Assembly: GCA_032164245.1 (NCBI GenBank)
Contig: JAVMKO010000001.1
Location: 169,003,434-169,067,433, forward strand
From: Sternotherus odoratus
Lineage: Eukaryota; Chordata; Testudines; Kinosternidae
Direction of reading: 5' to 3'
Length of the DNA: 64,000 nt
The position numbers were made by a program, and so were the translations under genes. A model generated the notes under the pieces. That model saw only the letters and a program-made list of their open reading frames with translations. It was not told the DNA's origin and searched no databases. Every line of letters begins with the position of its first letter. Position 1 is the first letter of the stretch. Below, piece by piece: positions 10,428 to 25,400 of this stretch.

Positions 10428-13400
10428 CTGCAGAAAAACAACAACAACAAAAAAACAAACAAACAAGGCATTAAGATTGTTCTTAAATGGTGAAACAATG
10501 CAGCAATATTCTACAGAGTACTAAGGATCAATCTTTCAAATGAAAACACCAGAAAAAGGAGTAGAGTTTGAACTAAAGTAGTGATTAGGTACTTCCACCA
10601 CCTATGAGCCCAGCACTTTCAAGCCCACAAGGCCATCATTACAGAATTCTTCAATTTTAGACAGTGAAGGGTCGGTATGCATGCTGAAAACTGTTAACTG
10701 CAGTCACTTGTCTAAATGGCCAGAAAAGGGTCAGTTCCCTGTCAGTGCTCCTCTAAGTTAACTGCACTGTTATACAGAACCAGTTGCAGCACTGTAAGAA
10801 GTCTTTTGTAGCCATTTATAGATGCATCGGTATACTGCAAGCCCACAGCCCATAGGGACTGCTTTTTATTAAAAAAAAACCCTAACAAATCAGGATTTTC
10901 TGTATTGAATTCTCCAAGTAGCATGAGACCATCACATTTTCCTCCTCTTCAGTCTCCCTCCACCTTCTCCATCACCAACATAGTACGGCAGTGAGCCACA
11001 AGAGCCCAAAAAATCACCTCTGATGTCACAAGTACTCAGAGCGCCAGAGCCAGCCTCTTAGGGAGGAAGGTCACAAAAATATTTGAGAAGGATTTTGAAA
11101 AGCTTTAGTAAGTCAGTTTTATTACAAAATAGAAAATTACATATTTACATTTTTCAAAAGTTACGCTACTAAATATGAACTACAGGGTTTTTTATTTATA
11201 GGCATTGCTATGGAACTCAAAGTGGAACTGAGCAACTGTGTTTGCCCCAACTTGTGAATACACCAACTTCGTGTTTCAGGGGAGTTTGATGATGTAGGAC
11301 ATGAAAGAATGATGTATTCTGGTGTCACAGCAAAACTGTGTGGTGGGGTTTTTTTTTGTTTTTTTTGAGATAGGGTAGAAGTGTGTATGTGTAAGGCAAA
11401 ATATGAAAAAGCAAGATCATTTGTGCTGAATGTCTACTTTGCCCCTTGTAATTTGAGACATTTGGCACAAGCCTCATTTTGGTTACAATACTGGCAGGTC
11501 ACTTTAAATATACATACTCCATTCTTGAAAATCCATATTCACAATCTCACAAGAAAGGATGAGGAAGGCCTTTCAGGAAGAGAGGCCAAGCTCAAGTGTT
11601 TCTGACTAAGGGAAAGGAGGTTGGGAACCAAAAAAGTAACCATATGACTCAAGTCAAAAGCACATTTTTTATAATATTATAATGTTCTTAGCATAAATAA
11701 TGCAAACAAATGTATCCCTGATACTTTGAATTTAAAATTAATACTTAATTTCTCAGGAAAGCAGGAAACAATGCAATATTAACTTTTCACAATTAAGTTT
11801 ACTCCTCCAAAATATTGCAAGACAATTTAACAGCATTTTTTAGAAAAATATTACTTTTTGTGTTTGCAAAAGTGTTTGAGAACACTGGAGAGTGAAGTCC
11901 TAACAACAAATGAAGTTTCATACTGATATCAGCAATGCAACATTTGCCAACGTACCTGAATTAACATTAACAGAAACCTTTTTGCCACTGAGTGGAACTA
12001 CTGCCCATCGATACACAGCACACCTACCAAGGGGAACAGTAGCACCAACTGTTATGGAATCTTGTGATGTTGGCACCTATCCACTAGGAATGGAACCAAG
12101 ATCAACTCCTCACCTGACACATGCAATGATCAGACTTCGCTTTCCCAACATGGAATGGACATGAACTGATAACCTAGAGGGGAAACTCTGTACTTCAAAA
12201 ATGTAGGGTGTCAGTGAGAGTCAGTAATGCGATTATTTTTTAAATTTGCTATAAAGCCAGAGTAAATCTTGAATATTTACTGAACAGTCAGATTGCAATT
12301 CCATAACAGAATGGATCGGGAAAAGAAAAAATGATTTAAACAACTTTCCCCAAAGTCAGATCTTACTCTTTAGGTCTTCAAAAAGTTTAGTAAAAAATCC
12401 CTAAATTATTTGCATCAGTTGGCTTTAAAATACAAATACAAATGCTTACTTCTTACGACGACGTCCATATAATTCACGTCGCAATTCTCGGGAAATGGGC
12501 TTCAAATGCATAAAGTTACAGAAACCTCCTCGCGTACATTCTCTGTTGAGTAGAAGAAAATTAGCACAAAGAAAGCATTTCCAATTTATAATCTTAGCTC
12601 TTCTTCTATACAAACCTAAGTGGTTATGCTAACTGATCTGTGATTTTTTTATGTAACATTAAACATTGGGAAGTATGACTCTTGGTAAAATATCTTAATT
12701 GCCCTGAAGTCAGAGTTACACTTGAGCATAATTTACTGGAATTACCTATGTTCCTGGTGCATGAATATCCAAAAGTGAAGAGAAATGTTTTGTAGAGATG
12801 AAGAGACTGAGTGCACATGAGTGCTAAGGCATGTGAATTGAGCTTGCTCTAGCATCTAGATGTTAGTGTAGCTTTAAGTGTATTTTCTTGTATTTTTACT
12901 GAATGCATTGTTTGGAAATGCACTTGAGAAACTTTATTCATGAAAAGCTTAATTTGGAGATCTCTCTAAGCTACCATAATAAATAAGCAGTAGCAAATAT
13001 TTCATTACCCCATTTCATATTGACGGCAACAAGCTTCTCTGAAGTCAGTCACAGGTGAAAGCTCAGCATGAATTGGCTGACCATTAAACCAGCGATTGTT
13101 CAGATCAATCACAGCCTTTTCTGCATCTTCTTCACGACGAAACTGAGAAAATAGTAAAATTAACATTCTCAATATTTTATATAAAATAGGTCAAACATTA
13201 CCATTTAATTCCTGGCTGGATATTTAACACGTGCTCAAGGCCAGTAATAAAACTAGAAGGCCATTTTATATTCCATTTGCCCCTACTCTTAAGTGGTGTC
13301 TTAGTAAATACTATGTGGTTCCATTCAGTTTATTATTTAAGCAGTAACATTTTAAACATGAACAGGCAATCTGGAGCAGACTTAGTGGCTTCTCTCCAGA

Positions 13401-16400
13401 CTAAAGAAATGTGTTGAACATTAACATTCCATGTTTAAAAGACTTATTAGTTTTGCAGGCATTTGTGAGGAATATGAATTAGATAATATCATAACTTGCA
13501 AGTATATCAGACTGATGAATACAAAATCATTATCTAACTTACTATTTACTGGACAATTCGAGTTTAAAGAAGCCATCAAGCATTTTAGACCATAAATTTA
13601 TGTTCTCTAAGAAGGTTTAGTAAACACTTAATTCAAAAGATTAAGTGTGCATTAACAAGGTTCTGTGAGATTTAAACCAATATCCCACCTTTCAGTGTTT
13701 ACACTCCAAAACAATACATAGTGCTGATTACATAAGAACCAGAAAGCAAAACTGACTGGAGAGTAAGCATGTGATAAATACTTTTCAAATTCCATCAAAA
13801 TTCTGGGAGGACAGTCAGAAGTCTAAGTGGGCAATGAAAGGGGACATGCAACTGGACAAGGATTGGGGCTAAAAAGAGTGTCAGGATAAATCTAGTAACA
13901 CTTAAAATGGCTGGATGCATCTCAGCAATTATTGTACCCCTCCGCCCCCCCTTCAGGGTCAGGCTGTACAAATGCCATTTCATCTGTTTTTTACACCTAT
14001 TCCGGTTTGCATAATGATCTCATCAACATTAAAAAAAGCCTAGCCTCAATGTTCAAGTGGAGCAAGGTGCAAAGAGTAGGCAAGTTATGACAGTTCTAAT
14101 AAATTCAACTGCTAGGAAGATGGGCAAGAATGTTTAAAGTATGATTTTAATCTGATTGATCCTTTTAAGTGTACAGTACTTCTAATTTTAAAGTTTAATA
14201 CTGTAATGCACAACAGTGTAAATATTCTATTTATTATGTTTCACTAGGAAAAATATAAAACAAGCTAATAGTCTTGCAACACCTGAAAAAACCTGAATGG
14301 AATTTTATTTTTTAAAAATCTACGTGTATTGTAGTTTAACCAGTTAACACACAAATTAACATACAGCAAGACAGTTCAGTATTTTTTACTCAAGTGGACA
14401 GAGCTGATCCTAGGTACAATTGAAGGCAAAGCTGAACCCAACTATTCTAATCTTCTCCTTAAAACCAGCTGATGCTTCTGTTCTGAGAGGCTTCAGGGGA
14501 ACTGCAAGACATTCAGTGTAAATGGAAACTCCTTTCAAGTGCATTTTCTGAACACAACCAGGCCTTTCTCCAACAACAAAGTAATTAACATCTAATCAAG
14601 TATGTCACAATCACACTTGTAAGTTAACAATTTTATAGTTCACCACTCTGAATTTCAATACCCAAATGTAAATCAAACAACAGTTCACCTATGAGAAATA
14701 TCTTCACAACTAAAAAGGTGAGATTAAACTTTAAGAAAACAAGACAGATTCAACTGAAAGGGGATGTATTTCCACTCTGCCTGGTTTACACATACACACA
14801 CTCCAATGTACAGGTTTTATTTTCATAAAGGTGCTGCCATGTTTTGAAAATGTTAAGCGTGTATATTAAAGAAATATTTGCATTTAAGACGTATTGTAGA
14901 GGTGCTTTCGTATCTTACCTTTACATATACATTTCCAACTAGATGATCTCCAAGGTTATCACAAACGTTCATCTCCTCAACTTCACCATATTTTTCTTCC
15001 ATTTCCGTGAAGACCTCCTAAATTGAGAAATTAAAAACATATTGTGCAAATTAGATGGATTAAACATACCTACAAGACAATTAATATTTACTAAGCAGGA
15101 AGACTATTCTCTCTCCTAACACCCTTCATACATTTTTGTTCGAAGACTGTAAATTTCTGGGCAGGCACTTTATCAGCCTGTGTGCATGGACAATACCTAA
15201 TTCACTAAGAGTACTACAAGTATAAATTAATTAACTACACAACAAAAAGGTAACTTTTCTTTATTTGGAAAATGAGATATACAAGACACTAAAGCCATGC
15301 CTTTTGGAAAGAAAAGCCATTTTTTCAGTCTACTACACTTCCAAATTTATTAACTGTTTTCTAACACTGAAGTATACTTTTCAACTCAACTGTGTGAGGA
15401 AAAACCAGAATGGGAGACACACTAAAAATAGACCATATAGTATTTTGTTTTGAAACTTAATCCAAGATCTAATGTAGGCAAATTAAACAAAGACTACAGC
15501 AGGGACTAAGTTTAACATGTAAAACTGAAGTTATACAAAAAGTATCTAGACACTAACAGGATACACATCAGTCAAGCAACCAAATGTCTAATTTGTGTTT
15601 TTCCCCTCCCAGCATCCAATCTTATTATCATTTAAACAGTACACTCTGGGGCAGGGAGTGTTTCTTGTAATGTGCATTTAAGGCATTATTTATCAAAATC
15701 AGAAGTGGTAAATCTGAGAGAATGATAGTCTTATTTTTTTGGTCCCATCATGGATTATCTGAGAAGTTTATTTTTTGTAATTTTTCACTGCTACCATCTA
15801 ACCTTTATATATTTGCCTTAATTTTTCTAAGGTCTGAAGAATATAATGCATTTTAAACAGTGAATTTCAACATACCTCAAAGAATTCATCATAATGTTCC
15901 TGCATTTCAACATCGCTCACAGCACCTGCAAATTCCAAGAGTCATACTGATTAGAATCAATATTTGAATGACAAGACTCTGAACATACAACAAAATATAT
16001 TTTAGAGAACAGAAGAAGTCATTTACCGAAGCATAAAAGATGCCATGTAATCAATCATTAAGGAGTATTAAAAATAACTGAGTAGCTTTGAGTCCCAAAA
16101 GAAAATATCATCTCAGTACATGATACTAATATGGTCAAATCAAGACAGGTTTTAATCAGCATCCAAATAGTACACGCCAAATTTAAGGGGAAAGGATTTA
16201 CTTTGAAATGTGACTGATTAAATGCAGAATCCCACCCTCTATCTGCCAATGGTTTACCTATACAGAAGGCAAGTGCTCTGTCACGTTAACTATTTTAAAG
16301 CATTATTAAGATTTCTCTTCCTAAAGGCAGAGCTTTGTTTAAAGATGTTCACTCCTGCAGTATAAATACACTAGTTTGAGAAATCACTAATGTGATTAAA

Positions 16401-19400
16401 ACTGCAGCTCATCGTTCAGAATACAAAATACACTTTCTTGTTCCCTCAGTAAAGAGTGAAACTATTGGCTTTCTATTACAAAGCATTTTTCCATTTTATT
16501 TTTAATGCCAATTTATCTTTCTGTCATACTGCAGAATGGTTTTGTTTTTGTGTTTTAATGCGAGAGAGGCTGGCCATATATTCACATTAGATCATTTTCA
16601 CGCTCTTAGCTGGACTTTGCAGGTGAGTGCTGCTTGCCTGCTGCTAAAAAACTAATGTAAATTAAAATTTTGCTCATTTTTCAAAGTATTAAGTTAAATG
16701 CAGAATCCCACCCTCTATCTGCCAATGGTTTACCTATAACTTGCAATAGATATTTCCAATTCTACACCATTTTACCATACATTTTATTTAATAAGTCATA
16801 TACAAATTTTTATTTAATAAGTCATATACATAATAAGTCATATAAAGCCAGATTAAATCTTCAGTTAAATGGCTTTATTATGATCAAGTAGAGTAGCTTT
16901 AAAATAGATGTGGCACTTCATGCAAGAACAGTGTTTTAACCTTTAAAATGCAACACCATTGCTTTTCTGAGCAAAACCTGCAATATGACAGGGATGGTCC
17001 AATAAAGCTATGTTTATTTGCCTCAGTCGCTGTACAAAAAGTGGTGCTCTGAACCCAGTCATTTCTGGATCACAGTGCAAATCATGTCATTTAGAACAAC
17101 TTTTCATCTTTACTGAAAGATGCTTAATATTAACCAAGCTAGCTAACTTTTGTGGAACTATGGACAATTTTCTTCCATAAGGTTAAAGGGACACTGGTCA
17201 AGTAGTTTAGGCTCAAGATATTTGAACTTCCAGATTCAACATGTTTGCTTTTCAAAAGACCCTTGCCTATGCAGCAATTTTTAAAAACTCCCAAACATTT
17301 AGTCAACGTTCACTACATAGAGACAGTTTAATAACTAACCATATTCCCAGGGATGTGCCAACATCAATGATGACAGCACACTAACATCTAAATGATTTTT
17401 AAAAAAACATCAGTTTACGCTCCACAGGAAGAAAGGAGCTTCATCAAAATTTACCAAATGGGAAAGTGTTGAGAACAGATATGGACATTCCTTTGTCAAA
17501 CTAAGATTATTACAAAAGTAAATAAATTGGAAGTACTTGAGAGTGTCCCTCTAAGGTGGAAAGGATAGGCATCATACAGACTTCACAGACATTCAAGTTC
17601 CAGGGCTACCAGTGTCTGAACCTTGAGAAGCCCAACTATTAGATAAAAATTGAGACTATTTCTGGTCAAAATTAATGTTAATCCTCTAAGACAACAATGG
17701 AGAGGAAAACAGTAAAGCAACAACATTAAATAGCTATCCATTCAGAATATATGCAGTATTTAAATAGGGACAAAGCTGAAAAGATATGGGGGGGGTTCAG
17801 CACACCCATTAAAATAGAGCTACAACTACCATACCAGGTATAGTTAGGCTCTGTTATACAATTACCCATCTACCAAGGCAGACAAACTAAAGTTTAAATA
17901 TTAATATCAAACTCTAGTTTGGAGAATCTGTTTACCTAAAGACTCTTGCAAACTCCTGGAGGGTCTAGGCAAATGAAATCTAAACAGCTGCACAATAAAC
18001 CGAGCAACTTTAATTCTGTGCAAATTAGTTACCACCTCACTGAGAATTTAGCTGATGTATAGGAAGAACCCAACATCCAACTGCATATTTTTAGCAATAC
18101 ACAGATAGTAACAACACTGTAAACATCTACAACAAAAAGCCTAGAGGCCAAACAAACTTTATAAACCTAGACAAACTTCATAAGCAACATTCTACTTCTA
18201 AAAAAAAGTCAGTTGTCAAACTGGGGCTTACGTGTCAAGATAATCTAATCAGGGGCATTAGTTTTGTTATAAGATATGCTGTTTATGATACCCTATAAGT
18301 TTGTTATCTTATGAATCACAATTCACTCAAATTAATATTTGATTACATAAAATAGAATTATGTCTAATTAAATGCTGGTAGCCAGTGTTCCCTCTAATGG
18401 TTTCCACCCATATGTGGAATGAATTTTGTTATGTGCACCAATATGGAGGCGGTGTGTGACAGGAACTTCATATCGGTGCACATAACAAAATTCATGTGGT
18501 GGGGTGTGGCCAAGGGGTTTGGAGTGTGAGAGGGGGCTCAGGTTTGCGGCAGAAGGTTGGTGTGCAGGGGTGTAGCCTCTGGGGTGGGGCCAGGAATGAG
18601 GAATTTGGGGTGCAGGAGGGTGCTCTGGGGCTATGGTGAGGAGAGAGGACTCCCCACAGCCACACCTGGACTGGCGGGGGAGGAGATGTCTCTCCCTATT
18701 GCCGTGGCTCCAGGGCTGAAGCTGCAGGATAGGCGCCCCATCCCTGGCCTCCGCAGGTCTGAACAGGCCTAGATTCAGGGAGTGGCACCCTGCAACAGGT
18801 CCAGGCCATGCCACCCTGTCTGCAGCTGGGTCCAGGTGCGCCACCCTGGTTCACGCAGCGCTGGCCCTGCCGTACCTGGGTCTGGAGCACACTGCGCCAT
18901 CTGGAATCAGGCTGGGGGAGGGTTCCCTGAGTGCTTGGGCGGTTCTAAATTGGCCCAGGGAACTCAGCTGATAACTAATCCGAACAGTCTATGATCCATT
19001 GGTTAAAATAGTAATAACTGAACAAAACTTCACCACCACATGCTCAATGTTCAATTTGTTATAAAATATTAGAAAAACAACACCCATCTTTTCAGTTCTA
19101 AAGCCCTTTATGTCTTTTTCTATTAGTGTCATTGGTTCAATCATAATGACAGATCAGTAGTCACAAATTGACAATATCAGTCATTTAACTTCTGTCATAA
19201 TGCACAGTACGAGACTTTTTGCCCATTTCCTAACTACAAAAGAGTTAAGAAATTAGTTCATAACAATATCCAAACTGCTTCCTTTCCCCAAGTGTACTTT
19301 TAAAATTATTTCCTATTATACAAATATGTAACTTAGTTCTGGAATCTGAATTTTCAAAGGGAGAATTTTAAACATGCACTTTTCCAAAAAGACAGCTGCA

Positions 19401-22400
19401 TGAGAGCAGCATTTGTCATTCTATATTTATCTTCCAAAGCAGTCACTAAATGGGAGCTGCATCATTAGTCTAGGACAAATATTTTTGCAAGCAGTCTAAA
19501 AGTTGCAAATTTGAGTGCTGTCCACATTAACATAATGATGGGAAACATGTTATGGATTAAGTTAATGTGTGACTGTCCTGCTTTTTGAGCAGTGAAGTCT
19601 AATGCATACCTTTAAAACATATAGCAAAAATATATTTCTAGGATGCAGGCAAGTGGCAGAGGGGAAGAAGGGGAACAGGAGATAGTAGTGGATCGACACT
19701 GCTTTATGGGGTTACCATTTCAACCACTTTTGATTTAATGGACAAATATCCAATTTCTTCTAAGAAACAAATTCTTGGGGGGGGGGGAAGGAGTGAGAAG
19801 GACAAAAAAATTATTGACACATTTTATGAAGTGTGGTCAGTTTGATCCGTTAAACTAAAATGGTAGACCAGCTTAAGTCGACACTGAGCTCTGACAATCA
19901 AGCCCAGGGAACCAGTGAAGGAACTTGTATGAACTTACAGCGCAAACCGTCAGCAGACTGGGAAGAGTTTTGAGGGTTACGGTAAATGTTCAAGAGGGCA
20001 ATGGTCTGAAATACAAAACGCAACAACTTTATATTATGGAAAAGAAATTTAACACGAAACTGGTTTCCTTGTGGCGATCGCTTTAGCCGAGTCTCAGTGC
20101 TGAAAGAGAGGTAGTTATTTTCTCCCAAGAGGGGAAATTTTCACTTAGCTGGTGACCTTTCTGAACCAACCTAACACTGTAAAGCAATAGAGATCTCATG
20201 ATATTCGATTACTGTATTTTTACTTTAACAGTTACTTTGTTCACCTCCATTACAATAGAGGTGTTTACAGGGGGTCAGTCAAAAAAAAAAAGTTTCCAGT
20301 ACAATGAATGGTATCCAAGGGTCATAGGAATAGCTGTAACATATAAGGTATCAGCACTCAGATGTTTGATTTTGGCCTTATTGAACAATTAGTGAATAAA
20401 ACAACCTCTCAAAACTTACTAAAAACAGCATAGGCTCTAATGTATAATACAGTAATCATGGGATAACATGAAATCTCCATTTCCTAAAGAAAGGAAAGGT
20501 GAAATAAAATACACAATTTTGGGCAACTTACCGTGTACCATAAATATACCTAAGTTTTCATATTATATCAAGAATTTGAGAAATGCTTGCAATGTAATCA
20601 TTTAAAAAAATGAATGCAACAAGTGACAGGGTTTAACAGTTACAGGATGGAATGCCCATGCACTGTGCAAATGATTTTGAATCAAGGCAGTCCAATTAGT
20701 TTATCTTTTTATAAAAGTCACTTTCTGCACTTTGTCAACACGTACATTTACCAAGTTCTTGATATATGCGCAAGAAGAGTTCCATCACTTGTCCTGTTTG
20801 CAACAGCTTTATGTCAGCAGCTCAGAAGCCAACATTATTTTTTCATAATTAGGAGTGGGCTCTTTAACACCATTCTTTAAAAAAATTTCTCCAACTGTGG
20901 GACTTACAGTGTGAGCCGTCAGCCGTCTGTGCACTGTTTTGGGGATTACGATAGATGTTTTGAATCAAGATGGTCTGCGGGGAAAAAAAAATAAAAAGGG
21001 GAATTCTACTGGCTGCTGTGCATATAACAGACAATTGCAAAGAGACAACTATTCATATTTCCTTTTGTATTTGCAGAGTATCTTCTGTAACTGCATCCAA
21101 ACCATCATATTATGAAAACAGTTTTAAATTAACCACCAAGAAAGAGTTGTGCTTGGTTAGCCTAGTGAACTATCCCAAGTATATTTACTGAAAATATTTA
21201 CTGAAAATATTTATTTGGGGTAAGTGTATGACATCTTGTGTTAGGAAGACAATGTCACCTTGCATTTCAAGCTGCTCAGTTATGTAGATACCCAAATTTT
21301 CTTAATTTAAACCAAATTCATTACTGTGAGCCTAGAAAAGCTGCATGTGTGTCAGTGCACAGTATATAGCATGTGATGCTGTCACGTCTTTAAACTGTTG
21401 CCTCAGATATCAAGTTTTTCAGATATCAACTAAATACCCCCTATTGTCTCATCAAGCAGTTTCTTGGTGGAATTTCTGTTTAAATAATATAATAGTTTTA
21501 AATGTTCACGTTTTCCGATCCTTCAATAAAGATCAATATCCTTTTAGCCCTTCTGCTTTTTACTTGAAGAATTAGACCAGGCAGGCTTGAAACCTTACAT
21601 TTGTACCGTTCTTCTTAAAATCAAGTTGTCTGAAAAAACAAACCATGTTTTAGTTAGTAAACTAATATTACATAAAATTCCAATGTCCATATAACTAATC
21701 AGCTCAAAGAGATTTAGATTTAATTACTTAATTTACAAGTTTAATGTTAGTTTGCATGAACTTTCATCCCCAATTGAATTTAACTGGTGCAACACTTTTG
21801 TTTTTTGATGCCACTAAGAGATTAGAACCTGTTAAATTACATTTAAATCATATACTGATTTTACTAACCAAACCAATACCTGCACTAGTAGTGGCAATAC
21901 AATAAAATATAACCATGGCAATAGCTCTCTCTCAGTAAGATTTGTTCCTCAATTTTCTATCACAGCTGATTACCAATATTTGCATAGAGACTTCCATAAT
22001 CAACCTATTACAGGTCAGATTCACTAGTGACATCACAATCCAGCTTCTGTGTCAAGCCTAGCAGTTCACTTCAACGGACATCAGCTATGCAAGGACTAAA
22101 TTAATAGAGAAAAATTTCCTGGTCCAGGTTAGGAAACAATTACTTTTAAACTCAGGTTTAAAAAGTGATTTCTGAAAACATGTTTAAGCCAGACAGCATG
22201 GATGACAAATATCCATTAGATATGTTGTTACAGGAAATCAGGAAAAGAATTAGGAATCGAACCCAAGTTTCCCTATAACTAGGCCTGCCCTAACCCACAT
22301 ATATTAAACAATCAATTTGTAATCACCTAGAGCAGGGGTGTCCAAACTTTTTGGAAAGAGGGCCAGATTTGGTAAGGTGAAGATGTGTGAGGGCCGACCC

Positions 22401-25400
22401 CCTCCCCCCCCCCGCCGCGCTCTTGCTCTTCTTCCCCCCCGCCCCGGGCCGCACTCTCCTTCCCTCCCCCCCCCCCCCGCTCCGGCCGTGCTCTCGCTCT
22501 TCTTCCCTCCCCCCCCCCGCTCCGGCCGCACTCTCGCTCCCCCCCTCCCCCGGCTTGCCTTGCCTTGCCTCCTGCCCCAGCTCCGCTCTTCTCCTCCCCC
22601 CCCCGCTCGCCTCTTACTGACCCCGCCCCTCTCCTCCGGCTGCGGCTCCGCGGACCACCCAAATTATCGCGCACTGGTTGGCGACCGCTGTTTTATACTG
22701 TGGTCAACAGTGCTGGCGGGCCGCATATTATTGATTTTATAACAGAGCCTGCGGGCCGGTGAAAATTTGAACACAGGCCTCAATTGGCCCCTGGGCCGGA
22801 CTTTGGACATGCCTGACCTAGAGGATAATAGGGTTATAAGGAATAGCCAGCATGGATTTGTCAAGAACAAATCATGCCAAATCAACCTAATTTTCTTCTC
22901 CGACAGGGTTACTGAACTTGTGGATGGAGGGAAGTAGTAGCTATGATGTATCTTGATTTTACTAATGTTTTTGATACAGTCCCGCATGATATTCTCATAA
23001 GAAAACTAGGGAAATGTAACTTGGATGAAATTACTATGAGATGAGGGCACACCTGGTTTGAAAGACCATACTCAAAGAGTATGGTTCGCTGTCAAACTAG
23101 GAGAGCATATCTAGCGGGATACCTCAGGAGTTAGCTCTGGAACTAGTATGATTTAACATATTCATTAATGACTTGGATAATGGAGTGGAGAATATCCTTT
23201 AAAGTTGACAGATGACATCAAGGTTGGGGGAGTTACAAGCACGTTGGAGGACAGGATTAGAATTAAAAAAACCTGGACAAATTGGAAAACTGGTCTGAAT
23301 TCAACAAGAGGAAATTTAATAAAGTACAAGGTATTTTACGTGTGAAGGAAAAATCAAATGCACGACTACAGAATGGGGAATAACTGTGTAGATAGTAGTG
23401 CTGTTGAGAAGGATGGGGGTTAGAGTGACTAGGACTCAACAGTTGCGAAAAAGGCTAATCTGGGGTGTACGAACAGGAGTGTTAAATATGTAAGACATAG
23501 GAAGTAACTGTCCCACTATACTTGGCACTGTTGAGGCCTCAGCTGGAGTACTGTGTCCAGCTCTGGGCGCCACAATATAGGTAATGTGTACAAACGGGAG
23601 ACAGTCCATAGGTGAACAACCAAAGTGATAAAAAGTTTAGAAAGCTGACATCTGAGGAAAATGGTCAAGAAACACTGGGCATGTTTAGTTTTGAGAAAAG
23701 ACTGACATGAGACCCGAAATCAGTCTTCAAGTATGTGAAGGGCTGTTACAAAGTGGAATATGATCAACTTTTCTCCATGTCTCCTCCGGTAGGAGAAGTA
23801 GTAATGGGCTGAATCTGTAGCAAGGGAGATTTTAGGCTCCGTATTAGGAAATACTTTCTAACTATATGGGGCGGTTAAACTCTGGAATAGGTTTCCAAGA
23901 GTTTCCCATTCATTAGATGTTCTTAAGAACAGGTTTGACAAACACCGGTCAGGGATGGTCTAAAGTTTATGTAGTTCTCCCATGGCACAGGAAGCTGGAC
24001 TTGACCTCCTTAGGTTAATTCCATCCCTACATTTCTATGAATCCATACTGTAATATTAAAACAGCTTTTAAAAATACATGGTTATTGACCACTCATTAGC
24101 ATAGCTATGTTTGCAAGAGGAATTTTAAAGCCGCTTCTTAAAATGGGAGAACATGAGAGTGTACATGAGCTATTAGAAGGGGTCTCTCCAAGTCACAATT
24201 GAGATATATTAGAAAGGCACTTCCACTGATGCATAGACTGCATTTCTGTGGCTAAATAGCTGGAAATGCAAGAGCTTTCCTAACCACTAAAAATTATTTA
24301 CTAAATGGGAAATCATCTCTTTACCTGCATATCTTGACAATCAGCAATGACAGAAAAAGTAAATGTAAATTGGTGTTTAAATGTGGAAATTTTCCAGGAG
24401 TATGGAAGACGTTCTTTGAGAAAACTGCAGTGCTAATAAATGAATACATGTCAATCAATGCCCCTCTCTTTTTAGCCTATATCCACTCCTAGTTTCACAG
24501 GTAACATTTAACCAGCCACAGACTGGATAACACGTAGAGCCAATCGTATATCCTTAAGCAGCTAGACAGAGAGAGAAGCAATCCTTCCACACCCAATGGG
24601 CTAAGCAAGTGACCACTAACACTTTTAGCCTTGGCCAAAGATCACGAGAGGGCGGGGGAATCTCTTCTGACCATGTCAAATAAGGAAGCAAAATTGCTTG
24701 TAAAAAAATAATTTTGGAAGTTCTCCCATCTGGGATGGGTAGAACATGCTGCTATTGTTTGTGACGTAATCAATTTGGGATGGATTAAATGTCTAAACAT
24801 CTCTGAGAAGGCAGAGACCTTACAGTTAAAACTGTCTGGTCTCTTCTATAGACAAACTCACAACAGTATTGCTCCCTGCAACCTTTACGGTGATAGGAGG
24901 CCATTATAAATGCTGGGGAAGGAAAACATTCCCTCCGCAGAAAACAAAAATACATAAAATTTTTTGGCCTCAGTTAATTTGGGATTCGATAATTATTCAT
25001 TTGAAGTGCTTAGAACCCACATTTAAAGAGATATGTACATAAATTCTACAAGAGGGAACAAACCTGGCTAAATGTTGGTTTATTGTGCAATCGAGAACAT
25101 CTGTCCCCATGACGGCATGCTCCAATTTTGAAATAAAATGAACAGTTGACTCTGCAAGTAAAAAACACGAGATAATTAGTCTATGAAAATACAAGGCAAG
25201 AGGATATTAATACGTAATTAGCATTTAACATAAAACTCACACAATCAACTTAATTTTAATGCACAATTACAAAGGTCAATTAAATCAATAAAGTCCAAGA
25301 AAGTAATGGATTGGATAGCTTATATTGATTCCCCCTCCTCCATGACCTGAGAGATCTGCTGAACTCCAGGACAATCAAAAGCATGCAGAGCAGCAGGAAT

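Larger units (their letters stand above)
15926..19938 (-). other. U2AF1: U2AF1 intron 3
   Basis: 4013 bp. Holds an exact 45-bp direct repeat (16218-16262, 16694-16738), a short tandem of 'ataagtcatata' units at about 16790-16840 and a repeat element at about 18380-18990. Confidence 0.85.
20975..25063 (-). other. U2AF1: U2AF1 intron 2
   Basis: 4089 bp holding a hAT element (22333-22815) and a CR1 fragment (about 22830-24055). The part at 20975-22324 and 24060-25063 has nothing I recognise. Confidence 0.8.

Noticed and set aside
10201..10493. Plus-strand frames with long proline or leucine/histidine runs
   Set aside because: They are mirror readings of the U2AF1 poly-Gly and RS-coding exon.
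18368..18844. 158-codon minus frame
   Set aside because: Lies within a composite interspersed repeat.
24997..25194. 65-codon minus frame over exon 2
   Set aside because: It reads exon 2 in the wrong frame; the real frame gives the zinc finger.
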